From positions 418,241,485-418,305,484 of the forward strand of contig NC_057809.1 of assembly GCF_018294505.1 (NCBI RefSeq): 64,000 bases of DNA, written 5' to 3'. Shown here piece after piece: positions 12,595 through 23,537 of the stretch. Numbering within the stretch: the stretch's first letter is position 1; every line of letters begins with the position of its first letter. The position numbers were made by a program, and so were the translations under genes. The notes under the pieces are model-generated. The model made no database searches. It was not told where the DNA came from and saw only the letters and a program-made list of their open reading frames with translations. Origin of the DNA: Triticum aestivum (Eukaryota > Streptophyta > Magnoliopsida > Poales > Poaceae).

Positions 12595-14430
12595 CATATG
12601 ATCTCTTATGCTAAAGTAACAATTCATTCACATACTCAAGTATGAATCAGAAACTTCATTGAAAACTAACAAACTATAATCTCAGTCATTGAAGCAATTG
12701 CAATTTATCATAACATATGAAAAGAGTCAATATAAGAGCTTCTCAGCAAATCCACATACTCAACCATCATTTAGTCTTTCACAATTTCTAACACTCACGC
12801 GATATTTATGGTTATGAAGTTTTAATCGGACACAGAGAAAGACAAGGGATTATAGTTTTGCCTCCCAACTTTTTACCTCAAGGGTAATGTCAACAATAAT
12901 AGTTCATGAAAACCCACATCCAATTAGCCATATATATCAGGATCTTTCCAACACATTGTGCTTGCTAAAGGATAAAATGTAAAAAGGAAAGGTGAAGATC
13001 GCCATGACTCTTTGCATGAAATATAAGACAAGAATAAAAGATAGGCCCTTCCCAGAGGGAAGCAGAGGTTGTAATGTGCTTTTATGGATGGATGCATGAA
13101 ATATTAATGCAAAAGAATGCCACTTTATATTGCCACTTGTGATATGGACCTTTATTATGTAGTCCATCGCTTTTATTTCTTCCACATCACAAGACCGTAT
13201 AAAGCTTATTTTCTCCACACTAATAAGTCATACATATTTAGAGAGCAATTCTTATTGCTTGCAACGATGACAACTTACTTGATGGATCTTACTCAATCCA
13301 TAGGTAGATATGGTGGAATCTCATGGCAAAACTGGGTTTAGGGATATTTGGAAGCACAAGTAGTATCTCTACTTGGTGCAAAGAAATTGGCTTGCGAGAG
13401 AGGGAAAGGCAAGCTCAACATGTTGGATGATCCACGACAATATAATTTATCTCAGATGTAAGAAAACATAACCCATTAAGTTGTCTTCCTTGTCCAACGT
13501 CAACTCTTTAGCATATCATACTTTAATGAGTGCTCAAAATTATAAAAGATGTCCAAGATAGTATATTTATATGTGAAAACCTCTCTTTCTTTCTTGCTTC
13601 CTATTAATTGCAACAATGACCATAACTATGTTTGTCAACTCTCAACAATTTTTATTCATCATACTCTTTATATGTGAAGTCACTACTCCCCATAAGATCC
13701 ATATGATCTCTTTATTTCTTTTTATTTCTATTCTTTTATTTTATTCCCTCAAGATCATAGCAAAATAATCAAGCCCTTCACTCAACACTAATCTTTATTA
13801 TATATAGCTCACGGCCTCGATTACATAGAAGGATCATAAAGCAAAACTAAAACTACATCATACTAAAACTTTATTCTACTAGATCAAGATATTACCAAAA
13901 GGATTGAACTAAGAAAAATGGTAAAGATAAAAGTGATGGTGATACGATACCGGGGCACTCCCCCAAGCTTGGCAGTTGCCAAGGGGAGTTCCCATACCCG
14001 ATGCTCAGTTCTTCTTCCTCCGTGGTCCAACCACAATGCTCCAAGTCCCCGTAGACCTTATGATCTGCAAGGTAATCAGCCACATAGCTTTCTCCCTCCG
14101 AATCTTGGGATGACATATTGCTCTAATCTGCACCAGAAATAGCTCGAAACAAAAATAGAGGATATTTGCGTGATACGGTGGTCAAAACCTTTGGGAGATT
14201 ATACAATGAATTTTTACCGACCAATAGAAGCATCATGCAAGAAAACGGAGTCCGGAGAGCACACGAGGCAGGGGTCACGCCTAGGGGGTAGGGCACACCC
14301 TCCACCCTCGTGGAAGCCTCGTTTCCTTTCTGGTCTGCTTCTTATTTTCCTATTTTCTTAAATATTCCAAAACGGAGAAAATTTACCATTAGAACTATTT
14401 TGGTGTCGGTTTACTTACCGTACCATGTAC
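12441..14430 (-). other. H long 3' non-coding region
   Basis: About 2 kb lies between the integrase stop and the purine tract, as is usual in Athila elements, where an env-like frame or non-coding spacer sits. I see no env-like frame with a signal or membrane segment. It contains an AT microsatellite (about 12556-12591), a second PPT-like copy (minus strand AAGCTTGGGGGAGTG, about 13957-13971), a short acidic minus-strand frame (14116-13892, starting MSSQDSEGESY, then EEEELSIGYGNSPW) overlapping that copy, and a hairpin at 14262-14312. Confidence 0.6.
12556..12591. repeat. AT dinucleotide microsatellite
   Basis: An uninterrupted AT run of roughly 35 bases inside H. It opens repetitive Ile/Tyr frames on both strands that are not genes. 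Confidence 0.95.
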
Positions 14431-15930
14431 CTATTCCTTTTCGGAGTCTGAAATGTTCTGGAAAGTGTCTCTTATGTATTCCTCCGGGGTTACGGTTTCA
14501 ATAACATTAGTTTCAACATTTATAGGATTACCTGAGATATAATGTTTGATTTTTTGACCATTCACCACCCTTGGATTTGTGCCTTCGAAGTTCTTGATTT
14601 TTATGGCACTGAAATGGTAGACCTCCTCGATGATGTAAGGACCTTCCCATTTAGATAGGAGTTTACCTGCAAAAAATCTTAAATGGGAGTTGTATAACAA
14701 TACATAATCACCTACATTAAACTCACGTTTTTGTATCCTTTTGTCATGCCAACTTTTATCTTTTTCTTTAAACAATTTAGCATTCTCGTAGGCCTGGGTT
14801 CTCCATTCATCAAGTGAGCTAATGTCAAAAAGCCTCTTCTCACCGGCCAGTTTGAAGTCATAGTTGAGCTCTTTAATAGCCCAATATGCCTTATGTTCTA
14901 ATTCAAGAGGTAAGTGACATGCTTTACCATAAACCATTTTATACGGAGACATACCCATAGGATTTTTATATGCAGTTCTATAAGCCCATAATGCATCATC
15001 AAGTTTCTTGGACCAATTCTTTCTAGGTCTATTGACAGTATTTTGCAAAATTAATTTAAGCTCTCTATTGCTAAGTTCCACTTGACCACTAGACTGTGGA
15101 TGATATGGAGATGCAATTCTATGATTAACATCATACTTAGCAAGCATTTTACGAAAAGCACCATGAATGAAATGTGAACCACCATCAGTCATTAAATATC
15201 TAGGGACTCCAAACCTCGGAAAAATAACTTCTTTAAGCATCTTAATAGAGGTGTTATGATCAGCACTACTAGTTGAAATAGCTTCTACCCACTTAGTAAC
15301 ATAATCAATAACAACTAAAATATGTGTATACCCATTAGAGGAAGGAAAAGGTCCCATATAATCAAAGCCCCAAACATCAAATGGTTCAATAACAAGTGAA
15401 TAATTCATAGGCATCTCTTGACGTCTACTAATATTAGAAATTCTTTGACATTCATCACAATATAAGACAAACTTACAGGCATCCTTGAAGAGAGTAGGCC
15501 AATAAAAACCGGATTGCAATACCTTGTGTGCAGTTCTGTCTCCAGCATGGTGTCCTCCATAAGCTTCGGAGTGGCACTTGCGTAGGATCTATTCCTGTTC
15601 ATGCTCAGGTACACAATGTCTAATAACACCATATACTCCTTCTTTACAAAGATGTGGGTCATCTCAAAAGTAATCCCTTAAATCATAGAATAACTTTTTC
15701 TTTTGCTAGTATGTGAAACTAGGTGGTATAAATTTAGCAACAATGTAATTAGCATAATCAACATACCATGGAGCAGTACGAGAAGCATTATGAAAGCTAG
15801 TTGTTCATCAGAAAAGCTATCATCAATAGGTAGTGGGTCATCAAGAACATTCTCTAACCTAGACAAGTTGTCTACAACGGGGTTCTCAGCTCCCTTTCTA
15901 TCAATAATATGCCAATCAAATTCTAGTAGA
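14431..15930 (-). pseudogene. H RNase H end and Athila-type integrase
   Basis: Reading on the minus strand, the sequence enters at the last residues of RNase H (EFDWHIIDRKGAENP, near 15930-15880), passes a linker and the integrase zinc finger (CDECQR near 15450), and continues into a 362-codon uninterrupted frame (15519-14431). That frame has the DDE triad visible as [18 protein letters not shown] and [11 protein letters not shown], followed by a C-terminal SH3-like part ([17 protein letters not shown]). It ends at TAA/TAG 14431. Upstream of 15519 there are stops, for example near 15590 and 15665, so the polyprotein is dead although the integrase core is intact. Residue spacing fits Athila and its relatives, which lack a chromodomain. 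Confidence 0.9.
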
Positions 15931-16208
15931 CAGTGGGTGGCCCCCCTCTGGTACTTCTTTCGCCCAATATTTTTTACATATTCTGAAACATGCTCCTGTG
16001 AAGTTTCAGGACTTTCGGAGATGTGCTGAATAGGTCTCTAATATTTGCTCCTTTCCAGCCCAGAATTCCAGCTGCCGGCACTCCCCCTCTTCATGTAAAC
16101 CTTGTAAAATAAGAGAGAATAGGCATAAGTTTTTTGACTTAATGTGTAATAACAGCCCATAATGCAATAAATATCGATATAAAAGCATCATGCAAAATGG
16201 ACGTATCA
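15931..16208 (-). repeat. H 5' LTR remnant
   Basis: It matches about 12150-12426 of the complete LTR (shared CTTCTTTCGCCCAATATT and GACGTATCA end). It is truncated on its inner side at the H internal deletion junction. Confidence 0.88.
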
Positions 16209-16863
16209 ATTTGCAAAAAGAATCGATCAAATCGCAGCTACGGAACTGAAACTACGATCAAAAGAACTTCGAATTCAAATCTGCTTGAAACCAAATTTTA
16301 AATTGGCAAAATCATGTTCAAGTTGATTAATTGGAAATAGGGGCTCGAAACGAAGATTTTGGCGTTGGTTTCACTGGATTTGGACGGACGGTTAAAAAGT
16401 TGCGAGGGTTTGAAGATCAGGGGCTAATCTACGATAAAAATAATCGTGGATAGGTCCCTGGCCAAAAATAAAATAAAAAGAAAAAGACTACGACGCGAAC
16501 GTTCATTAACAGAGACGAACGGGCGAAAAGTGTTCATTAAAATGAACTAATGAGCGAGCGTTCGTTAAATAACCTAAACCGAGAAAACCAGAGACAAACC
16601 GAACCGATCTAAAAAAACCCGATCTAGGGTTTTAAAAAAACAGTGGTGGCTTAGCGGGTTTTTTTACCGGTTCTCCGGTGAAAACGAGTGGCGGCGGCGG
16701 GATCCGGCGGCGGCGCGGGGCAGCGGGGTAAGGTGGCGGCGCTCCGCGCCGGCGACGGGAGGCGAGGCGGGGGCATGGCGCGGCGCGGCGGTGGCAGCAG
16801 GCGGCGCAGGGCAGCGGCTGCGGCGGCGTGGCGGGATGAGGGCAGAGGAGGGCGGGGCGTCGG

Positions 16864-16872
16864 CATTTATAG
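16864..16872 (-). promoter_or_regulatory. Predicted TATA box of F LTR (right copy, the 5' LTR)
   Basis: CTATAAATG on the minus strand, the counterpart of 3392-3400. This is the copy that would have driven F transcription. Confidence 0.55.
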
Positions 16873-17477
16873 TGGGGGGCAGCGGTTGACTTGGGGAGGG
16901 GGCCGGCCTGAGGTGACCTCGGTGTCCGTGCCGGCGATGGCGCGGCGCAAGGGAGGCGATGGCGCAAGCGGGCCAGCCAGGCCTCGGCCCAGTTCGGTCT
17001 GGGAGTCTTTTTTTAAACAATTCCACCGAAAGGAGAATCCTAAATAAATAAAAAAATTCTAAAAATGCAAAAAACAATTTTCACCGTCTAAATAAAATAT
17101 TTAGAACATAGTGAACATTTTCTTGGCCTAAAAATGCAATTTTGAAATATGCATGGTTTTTTCTAATTCAAATAAAATCCAAATAAAATCTTTATTTGAT
17201 TTTAAATATTTTTCCTCCAATATTTCTTTTATTTTGGAGAAGTCATATTATCTCCTCTCTTAAATTTTGTATTGAAAATATTTTCGGAGAGAAAAATAAT
17301 TAAAATCAAATTGATCCTCTTTTCAATATTTGAGAAAAAATCAAATATGAAAATAAATGAAATCCCCAACTCTCTCCGTGGGTCCTTGAGTTTCTTAGAA
17401 TTTCTTGGATCAAAACCAAAATGCAAACAAAATATGATATGCAAATGATGACCTATGTATAACGCTCCAAATTGAAA

Positions 17478-17676
17478 TCATGAGTCAATGTCACTCATAC
17501 AAAGAACTACCTCACCTCCTTCTGGTCTATTTGTGCTTTGATGCATACCTTCAAGGGAGCGTGTTTTATCTTCATAATAATCTCTCATCTTTTACTATTC
17601 TTCGCATTTCATTCCATTCATTATCTATCCTTCGATGTGATATGTTTTGTCAACAATCGTTGAAAAAAGGGGAGAT
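17478..17676 (+). other. E internal region resumed, ending in a polypurine tract
   Basis: This is the continuation of the sequence interrupted at 1277. No frame of note. It ends in GAAAAAAGGGGAGA (17662-17675), a polypurine tract directly before an LTR start (TGTTGGTGCAAT). Confidence 0.6.
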
Positions 17677-18620
17677 TGTTGGTGCAATATCTGCCTACCT
17701 TGTGTTTTGGAGATTGTTGACAGAAACAGGTATGGACTGATTTGTTTGGTAGTGCATACAGAGAGAAATAGTCCATACAGAACCGAAGAGAATGTTGTCT
17801 CTGGTGTCAGGTTCAAGGAATTTCGCTGAAGTATATTTGCGTTGCAGAGAAGAATGAGCTACATTTCTTGTAGTCATATAGACGAGAAGATTGATGTGAA
17901 GAATATAACCCCTCGAAAGTTTACTACTGAAGCGAAGCATTTGGTTAGGTATCATCGTCTGAAGAAAATGACTGCATCGAAGGGAAGTCGAAGACAGATT
18001 GAAGACGTAGTATTCTTTTCGTCTTTCTTCTTCTGTTCATTTGAGTCATAGGACCTCTATACTATGAAGAGGGGTATAGGTTCTCGAAGCTTAGATTAGC
18101 TGTGATGCTTAGCCAAAACCTATGAAACTTGTGAGAGATTTGTCTCAGACCGAGGAGTTAGCATTCCTTGCTCCGCAAGCAATGTTATCGTTGTGCTCAA
18201 ATCTGACTGTTGGAGTCGTATCATTCGGCCATTGGCTGTTCTCGATGTCCAATTTGGTGAGTTCCCATCAGGGAAGGATGCAGCTATAAATAGCCACCCC
18301 GCTCCAATTTTATCCGCTGGCTGCTCCATTCGAGATTTCTGAGAAGATCAATTTGAGCAACCCCTCTCCGAGTGATTTGAGTTTAAGATCCACCAAAAGA
18401 AAATCAAGATCCCAAACTTAGATACTGGTTTGGCATCACAGTAGTTCTGAGTTAGAGTTCTTGTACCTATTACTCTTGAGAGTTGCGCACTCTCTAGACG
18501 AATAGGTTTCGGCTCGAGTGTTGAAGAGTTGTTGTCTTCACCGAGCTAGATCTTTAGCAACCAAGAGTGATTGTGATTTGTGAAGGTCGGCTGAAGGTTT
18601 GGAGATCACCGACAAGTATC
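17677..18620 (+). repeat. E 3' LTR, left part
   Basis: It starts TGTTGGTGCAAT after the purine tract and is interrupted at 18620 by Copia element A (duplicated GTATC 18616-18620). A TATA box (CTATAAATA, 18284-18292) gives it a promoter-like layout. The rest continues at 61105. The LTR's far end is not clear, since no partner LTR is in the window. Confidence 0.6.
18284..18292 (+). promoter_or_regulatory. Predicted TATA box of E LTR
   Basis: CTATAAATA about 610 bases into the LTR. Confidence 0.5.
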
Positions 18621-20378
18621 TAATGGAAATATGCCCTAGAGACAATAATAAATTGGTTATTATCATATTTCCTTGTTCATTATAATCGTTTATTATCCAC
18701 GCTAGAATTGCATTGATCGGAAACTAAGATACATGTGTGGGTACATAGACAACAACATGTCCCTAGTAAGCCTCTAACGGACTAGCTCGTTGATCAAAGA
18801 TGGCTATAGTTTCCTAGCCATAGAGATGAGTTGTCATTTGATAACGGGATCACATCATTAGGAGAATGATGTGATGGACAAGACCCAAACTATAAACATA
18901 GCATATGATCGTATCAAGTTTACTACTATCGTTTTCTGCATGTCAAGTATATGTTCCTATGACCACGAGATTATGCAACTCATTGACACTGGAGGAGTAC
19001 GTTGTGTGTATCAAACATCACAACGTAACTGGGTGACTATAAAGGTGCTCTATAGCTGTCTCCGAGGGTGTCTGTTGAGTTGGCATGGATCAAGACTGGG
19101 ATTTGTCACTCGGTATGATGGAGAGGTATCTCAAGGCCCACTCGGTAATACAACATCACAATAAGCTTGCAAGCAATGTGACCAATGAGTTAGTAATAGG
19201 ATCTTGTATTAAGGAACAAGTAAAGATACTTGTCGGTAACGAGATTGAACTAGGTATGGAGATACCGACGATCGAATCTTGGGCAAGTAACATACCGATA
19301 GACAAAGGGAACTGCAACGGGATTAGCTGAATCCTTGACATCAAGGTTCGGCCGATAAAGATCTTTGTGGAATATGTAGGAATCAATATAAGCATCCAGG
19401 TCCCACCATTGGTTGTTGACCGGAGAGGAGTATCGGTCATGTCTACATGATTCTCGAACCCGTAGGGTCGCATGCTTAACGCTCGGTAGTGCTAGGATAG
19501 TATTGAGATATTAATAGTGGAAAGTTAAAGGTTGTTCAGAGTCCTTGATGGGATTAGGGACATCACGAGGAGCTCCGGAATGGTCTGGAGGTAAATATTC
19601 ATATATGGAAAGTTGTTATCGGGGTTACGGAAAAAGTTCGAGTTTTTTTGGTATTATACCAGGAAGGTTCTAGAAGGTTCCAGAGTGAGGCCCACCTGCA
19701 TGGGGGGACCCACATGAACGTGGGTAGTGGGGAAAGTCCCTGCAACCCTGGTCTAGGCGCACCAAGATCCTCCCTTAAAAGTAATAGTATCATATCCCAA
19801 AGGGATAAGATCAGGATCTCTAAAAAGGGGGATAACAATCGGTGGCGAAGGAAAGGAGGGATTTCCTTCCTCCCCGTTTGACCAACTCCCCTAGGGCCTT
19901 AGAGGGAAGGCCACCAGCCCCCTCCATGCCTATATAAAGGTGGGGAGGCATTGGGCGCAGTGACCCTTTGTTCCTTGCCCGTTACCTCTCCGAACTGCTC
20001 CCACGTTTCAGCGGTACATGCTTGGCGAAGCCCTGCCGGAGTTCCGCTGCCACCACCACCAACACGCCGTCGTGTTGGTTCAGATCTCATCTACCTCCTC
20101 TATCTCGCTTTCTGGATCAAGAAGGGGAGTACGCTACCGAGTCGCACATGTGCTAAACTCGGAGGTGTCGTCCGTTCGGCACTTGATCGGGAGTTCGTGG
20201 ACTGATCGTGATTGGATCGCGAAGACGTTTGACTACATCAACCACATTTTTTAACGCTTCCGCTTAGTGATCTAAAAGAGTATGTAGATCTAATCTCTCC
20301 TCTCATAGATGGTCATCTCCTAGATTGATCTTAGTGAGCGTAGGAAATTTTTTGTTTCCCATCCAACGTTCCCCAACA
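18621..20378 (+). repeat. A 5' LTR
   Basis: It opens with ATATGCCCTAGAGAC shortly after the start and ends TTCCCCAACA. It aligns with 59424-61099; the left copy is longer because of small insertions, for example around 20000-20090. TATA box at 19931-19938. Confidence 0.92.
19931..19938 (+). promoter_or_regulatory. Predicted TATA box of A 5' LTR
   Basis: TATATAAA. The equivalent in the 3' LTR is TATATAAT at 60725-60732. Confidence 0.6.
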
Positions 20379-20379
20379 G

Positions 20380-20391
20380 TGGTATCAGAGC
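20380..20391 (+). promoter_or_regulatory. A primer-binding site (initiator Met tRNA)
   Basis: TGGTATCAGAGC one base after the 5' LTR end, the usual Copia primer site. Confidence 0.92.
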
Positions 20392-21877
20392 TAGGTCTAT
20401 GCATAGATGACATCACGAGTAGAACACAAAGCAGTTTGTGGGCGTTCATATTCAGATTGCTTCCTTCCTTGGTCTTTTCTTGATTCGGCAGTATTGTGGG
20501 ATGAAGCAGCCTGGACCAACCTTACATGTCCACGTACATGAGACAGGTTCCATCGACAGACATGTGACTTTGTTGCATAAAGATGCCTGGTGGGTGTCTG
20601 TCTCTCCCACCTTAGTTGAATCGGATTCGAAAAAGGTGGTCCTTGTAGAAGGTAAAATAGCAACTTGCATATCGCCGTTGTGGCTTCACGTAGGTAAGAA
20701 TCATTCTTGCTAGATACACATAGCAGCCACGTAAAACATGCAACAACAAAGTATAGGACGTCTAACTTGTTTTTGCAGGGTATGTTGTGATATGATATGG
20801 CCAAAGACATGATGAAATATATTTGATGTGTAAGATGATCATGTTTGTAATAGTTTATATTGACTTGCATGTCAATGCATACGGCAAGCGACAGGAGCCA
20901 TAGGGTTATTTTTAATTATTGTATGACCTGCGTGTCAATCATTAAGTGATATGTAATGCTTTACTTTATCGCTAAGCGGTAGCAATAGTAGTAGAAGCAT
21001 GGTTGGCATGACAACCCCGATGGCGACACGATGATGGAGATCATGGTGTCATGACGATGACGATGGAGATCATGTCGGTGCTTTGGAGATGGAGATCAAA
21101 AGCACAAGTTGATGGCCATATCATGTCACTTATGATTTGTATGTGATGTTAATCCTTTTAGCATCTTATTTTGCTTAGGACGACGGTAGCATTATAAGGT
21201 GATCCCTCACTAAAATTTCAAGATAAAATTGTGTTCTCCCCAAGTGTGCACCATTGCGAAAGTTTGTCGTTTCGAAGCACCTCGTGATGATCGGGTGTGA
21301 TAGACTCTATGTTCACATACAACGGGTGCAACCTATTGTTGCACATGCGGAACACTTGGGTTAAACTTGACGAGCCTAGCATGTACTCACATGGCCTCAG
21401 AACACAAGAGACCAAAAGGTCGAACACGAGTCATATAGTAGATATGATCAACATGTAGATGTTGACCATTTAAACCACCTCATCTCAAGTGATGACCGGA
21501 CTTGGGTTGGTGAATTTGGATCGTGTTACACTCGAACAACCAGAGGGATGTTGATTTGAGTGGGAGTTTTTCGCTAATATGATTAATTGAACTCATTATC
21601 ATTAACAGTCTAAATTGTCTTTGCAAATTATGTTATAGATCAATAGTTGATGCTATAGCTCCCTATTTTAATACATTCCTAGAGAAAGACTAAGTTGCAA
21701 GATATTGTAAGCAATTATGTGGACTAGGGCTGTAGTCTAAGGATTGTCATCACTTCTGCATAGAAGGCTTATGTCCTTGATGAACCGCTCGGTGTGCTAA
21801 CCCCTCTAGCATCATCTATCGATGTTGTGAACATCCGGCACACACATTCTGATGACTACTTGATAGTTTAGTGGGCC
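20392..21877 (+). other. A leader region
   Basis: About 1.5 kb between primer-binding site and recognisable gag. The frames present are short and broken. It contains GAT-rich low-complexity sequence near 21020-21100 (ATGGAGATCATG repeats). The gag N-terminus is probably decayed within it. Confidence 0.5.
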
Positions 21878-23037
21878 ATGCTTTATGTCTTAGAATTGGG
21901 GCTCCAAATGCATTTTGAACGCCATGGAACGTATGAGATGTTCCAAGAATTAAAATTGGTATTTCGGGCTCATGACCGTGTTGATAGGTATGAGACCTCT
22001 GACAAGTTCTTTGCCTACAAGATGGAGGAGAATAGCTCAGCCAGTGAGCATGTGCTCAGAATGTCTGAGTGCTATAATCACTTGAATCAAGTGGGAGTTA
22101 ATCTTCCAGACAAGATAGTGATTGATAGAGTTCTCCAGCCACTATCACCAAGCTACTAGAGCCTCGTGATGAACTATAACATGCAAGGGATGGAGATGAT
22201 CCTGGAGCTGTTCATAGTGCTTAAGGTCGCGAAGGTAGAAATCAAGAAGGAACATCAAGTCTTGATGGTTAACAAGACCACAAGTTTCAAGAAGGGCAAG
22301 GGCAAGAAGGGAAACTTCATGAATGGCAAGCCAGTTGCCGCTCCAGTGAAGAAACCTAAGGTTGAACCTAAACCCGAGACGAAGTGCTTCTATTGTAAGG
22401 GGAACGGTCACTGGTAGCGGAACTGCCCCAAATACTTGGTACATGAGAAGGCTGGCAACTTGAACTAAAGTATATTTGATATACGTGTTATTGATGTGTA
22501 CCTTACTAGTACTCCTAGTAGCATCTGGGTATTAGATACCGGTTCAGTTGCTAATATTGGTAACTCGAAACAAAAGCTGCAGAATAAACGTAGGCTAGTT
22601 AAGGGTGAGGTGACGATGTTTGTTTGAAGTGTTTCCAAGGTTGATGTGATCACCATCGCACGCTCCCTCTACCTTCGGGATTAGTGTTAAGCCTAGATAA
22701 ATGTTATTTGGTGTCTACTTTGAGCATGAACATCGTGAGATTGTGTTTATTGTAATGCAGTTATTCATTTAAGTCGGAGAATAATGGTTATTCTGTTTAC
22801 ATGAATAATACCTTCTATGGTGATGCACCCAATGTGAATGGTTTATTGAATCTCGATCATAGTGATGCACATGTTCATAATATTGATGCCAAAAGATGCA
22901 AAGATAATAATGATAGTACCACATTCTTGTGTCACTGCTGCTTAAGTCATATTGGTGTAAAGTGCATGAAGAAACTCCATGTTGATGGACATTTGGAGTC
23001 ACTTGATTTTGAATCACTTGACACATGTGAACCATGC
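21878..23037 (+). pseudogene. A gag, protease and pre-integrase region (Copia)
   Basis: The gag core frame (21878-22159, with ERHGTYEMFQEL and VLRMSECYNHL) continues in the same frame after a stop into a Lys-rich tail and a CCHC zinc knuckle (CFYCKGNGHW*RNC, near 22386-22425), where a Lys codon has become TAG. The protease active site WVLDTGSV lies near 22525-22550. A pre-integrase segment (CHCCLSHIGVKCMKKLH and LESLDTCEPC-like, 22930-23037) follows and is cut off at 23037 by element G. Many stops lie between protease and pre-integrase. The order gag-PR-IN-RT-RH, seen together with the right half, identifies Copia. Confidence 0.9.
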
Positions 23038-23511
23038 TGAGGGAGTCCTGGATTAGGGGGTCTCTGGACAGCCGGACTATATCCTTTGGCCGGACTGTTG
23101 GACTATGAAGATACAAGATTGAAGACTTCGTCCTGTGTCTGGAGAGGACTCTACTTGGCGTGGAAGGCAAGCTAGGCAGTACGGATATGGATATCTCCTC
23201 CTTTGTAACCGACCTTGTGTAACCCTAACCCTCTCCGGTGTCTATATAAACCAGAGGGTTTTAGTCCATAGGAGAACATACAATCATACCATACGCTAGC
23301 TTCTAGGGTTTAGCCTCTCAGATCTCGTGGTAGATTGATTCTTGTAATACCCATATCATCAAGAATAAATCGAGCAGGACATAGGGTTTTATCTCCATCA
23401 AGAGGGCCTGAACCTGGGTAAAACATTGTGTCCCCTGCCTCCTGTTACCATCCGCCTTACACGCACAGTTCGGGACCCCCTACCTGAGATCCGCCGGTTT
23501 TGACACCGACA
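23038..23511 (+). repeat. G 5' LTR
   Basis: 474 bp, TGAGGGAGTCC to ACACCGACA. TATA box CTATATAAA at 23242-23250. The first 118 bases match 31214-31331. Confidence 0.9.
23242..23250 (+). promoter_or_regulatory. Predicted TATA box of G LTR
   Basis: CTATATAAA, about 200 bases into the LTR. Confidence 0.6.
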
Positions 23512-23512
23512 T

Positions 23513-23530
23513 TGGTGCTTTCATTGAGAG
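23513..23530 (+). promoter_or_regulatory. G probable primer-binding site
   Basis: TTGGTGCTTTCATTGAGA follows the LTR end directly. It is at the right place, but I cannot name the tRNA with confidence. Confidence 0.5.
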
Positions 23531-23537
23531 TTCCTCT

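Larger units (their letters stand above)
10906..16208 (-). mobile_element. Element H: Athila-type Gypsy retrotransposon, minus strand, internally deleted
   Basis: H is bounded by a perfect 5-bp duplication ATTTG (10901-10905 and 16209-16213). The plus strand opens TGATGACCCAC and closes GACGTATCA. The 3' LTR (left) is complete, while the 5' LTR (right) keeps only its terminal 280 or so bases. The internal part keeps only the end of RNase H, the integrase and a long non-coding stretch between integrase and the 3' LTR. A single deletion from inside the 5' LTR to the RNase H end (junction about 15927-15931) removed the primer-binding site, gag, protease and RT. Confidence 0.9.
1278..17472 (-). 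mobile_element. Element F: chromovirus-type Ty3/Gypsy retrotransposon, minus strand, with nested element H
   Basis: Element F has LTRs at 1278-4037 and 9465-17472, the second split by H (10906-16208). Reading on the minus strand the order is 5' LTR, primer-binding site 9462-9451, extra ORF 9298-8630, gag-pol 8431-4061, purine tract 4051-4038 and 3' LTR. The 3' LTR boundary is clean: TGTAACATCC (from 4037) to CGCTACA (ending 1278). TGAAA precedes the LTR at 1273-1277 and TGAAA occurs at 17473-17477. However, the right LTR lacks its last 16-18 bases relative to the left copy, so that duplication may be coincidental. A chromodomain remnant after integrase supports a chromovirus of the Tekay/Del kind. 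It is dead through multiple stops. Confidence 0.88.
9465..17472 (-). repeat. F 5' LTR (right copy), split by H
   Basis: The two halves are 9465-10905 and 16214-17472; the bases between are element H. Comparison with the left LTR shows the sequence running continuously from GAGATTCGATTTG (10893-10905) into CAAAAAGAATCG (16214 on). The outer end stops 16-18 bases short of the left copy, so it was trimmed or deleted. Confidence 0.88.

Noticed and set aside
12415..12645. Frames of repeated Ile-Tyr on both strands
   Set aside because: Translation of the AT microsatellite; not a gene.
17473..17477. TGAAA as a certain target duplication of F
   Set aside because: The same five bases occur inside the LTR end itself (ATTGAAAAT), and the right LTR lacks its terminal bases, so the match may be accidental.
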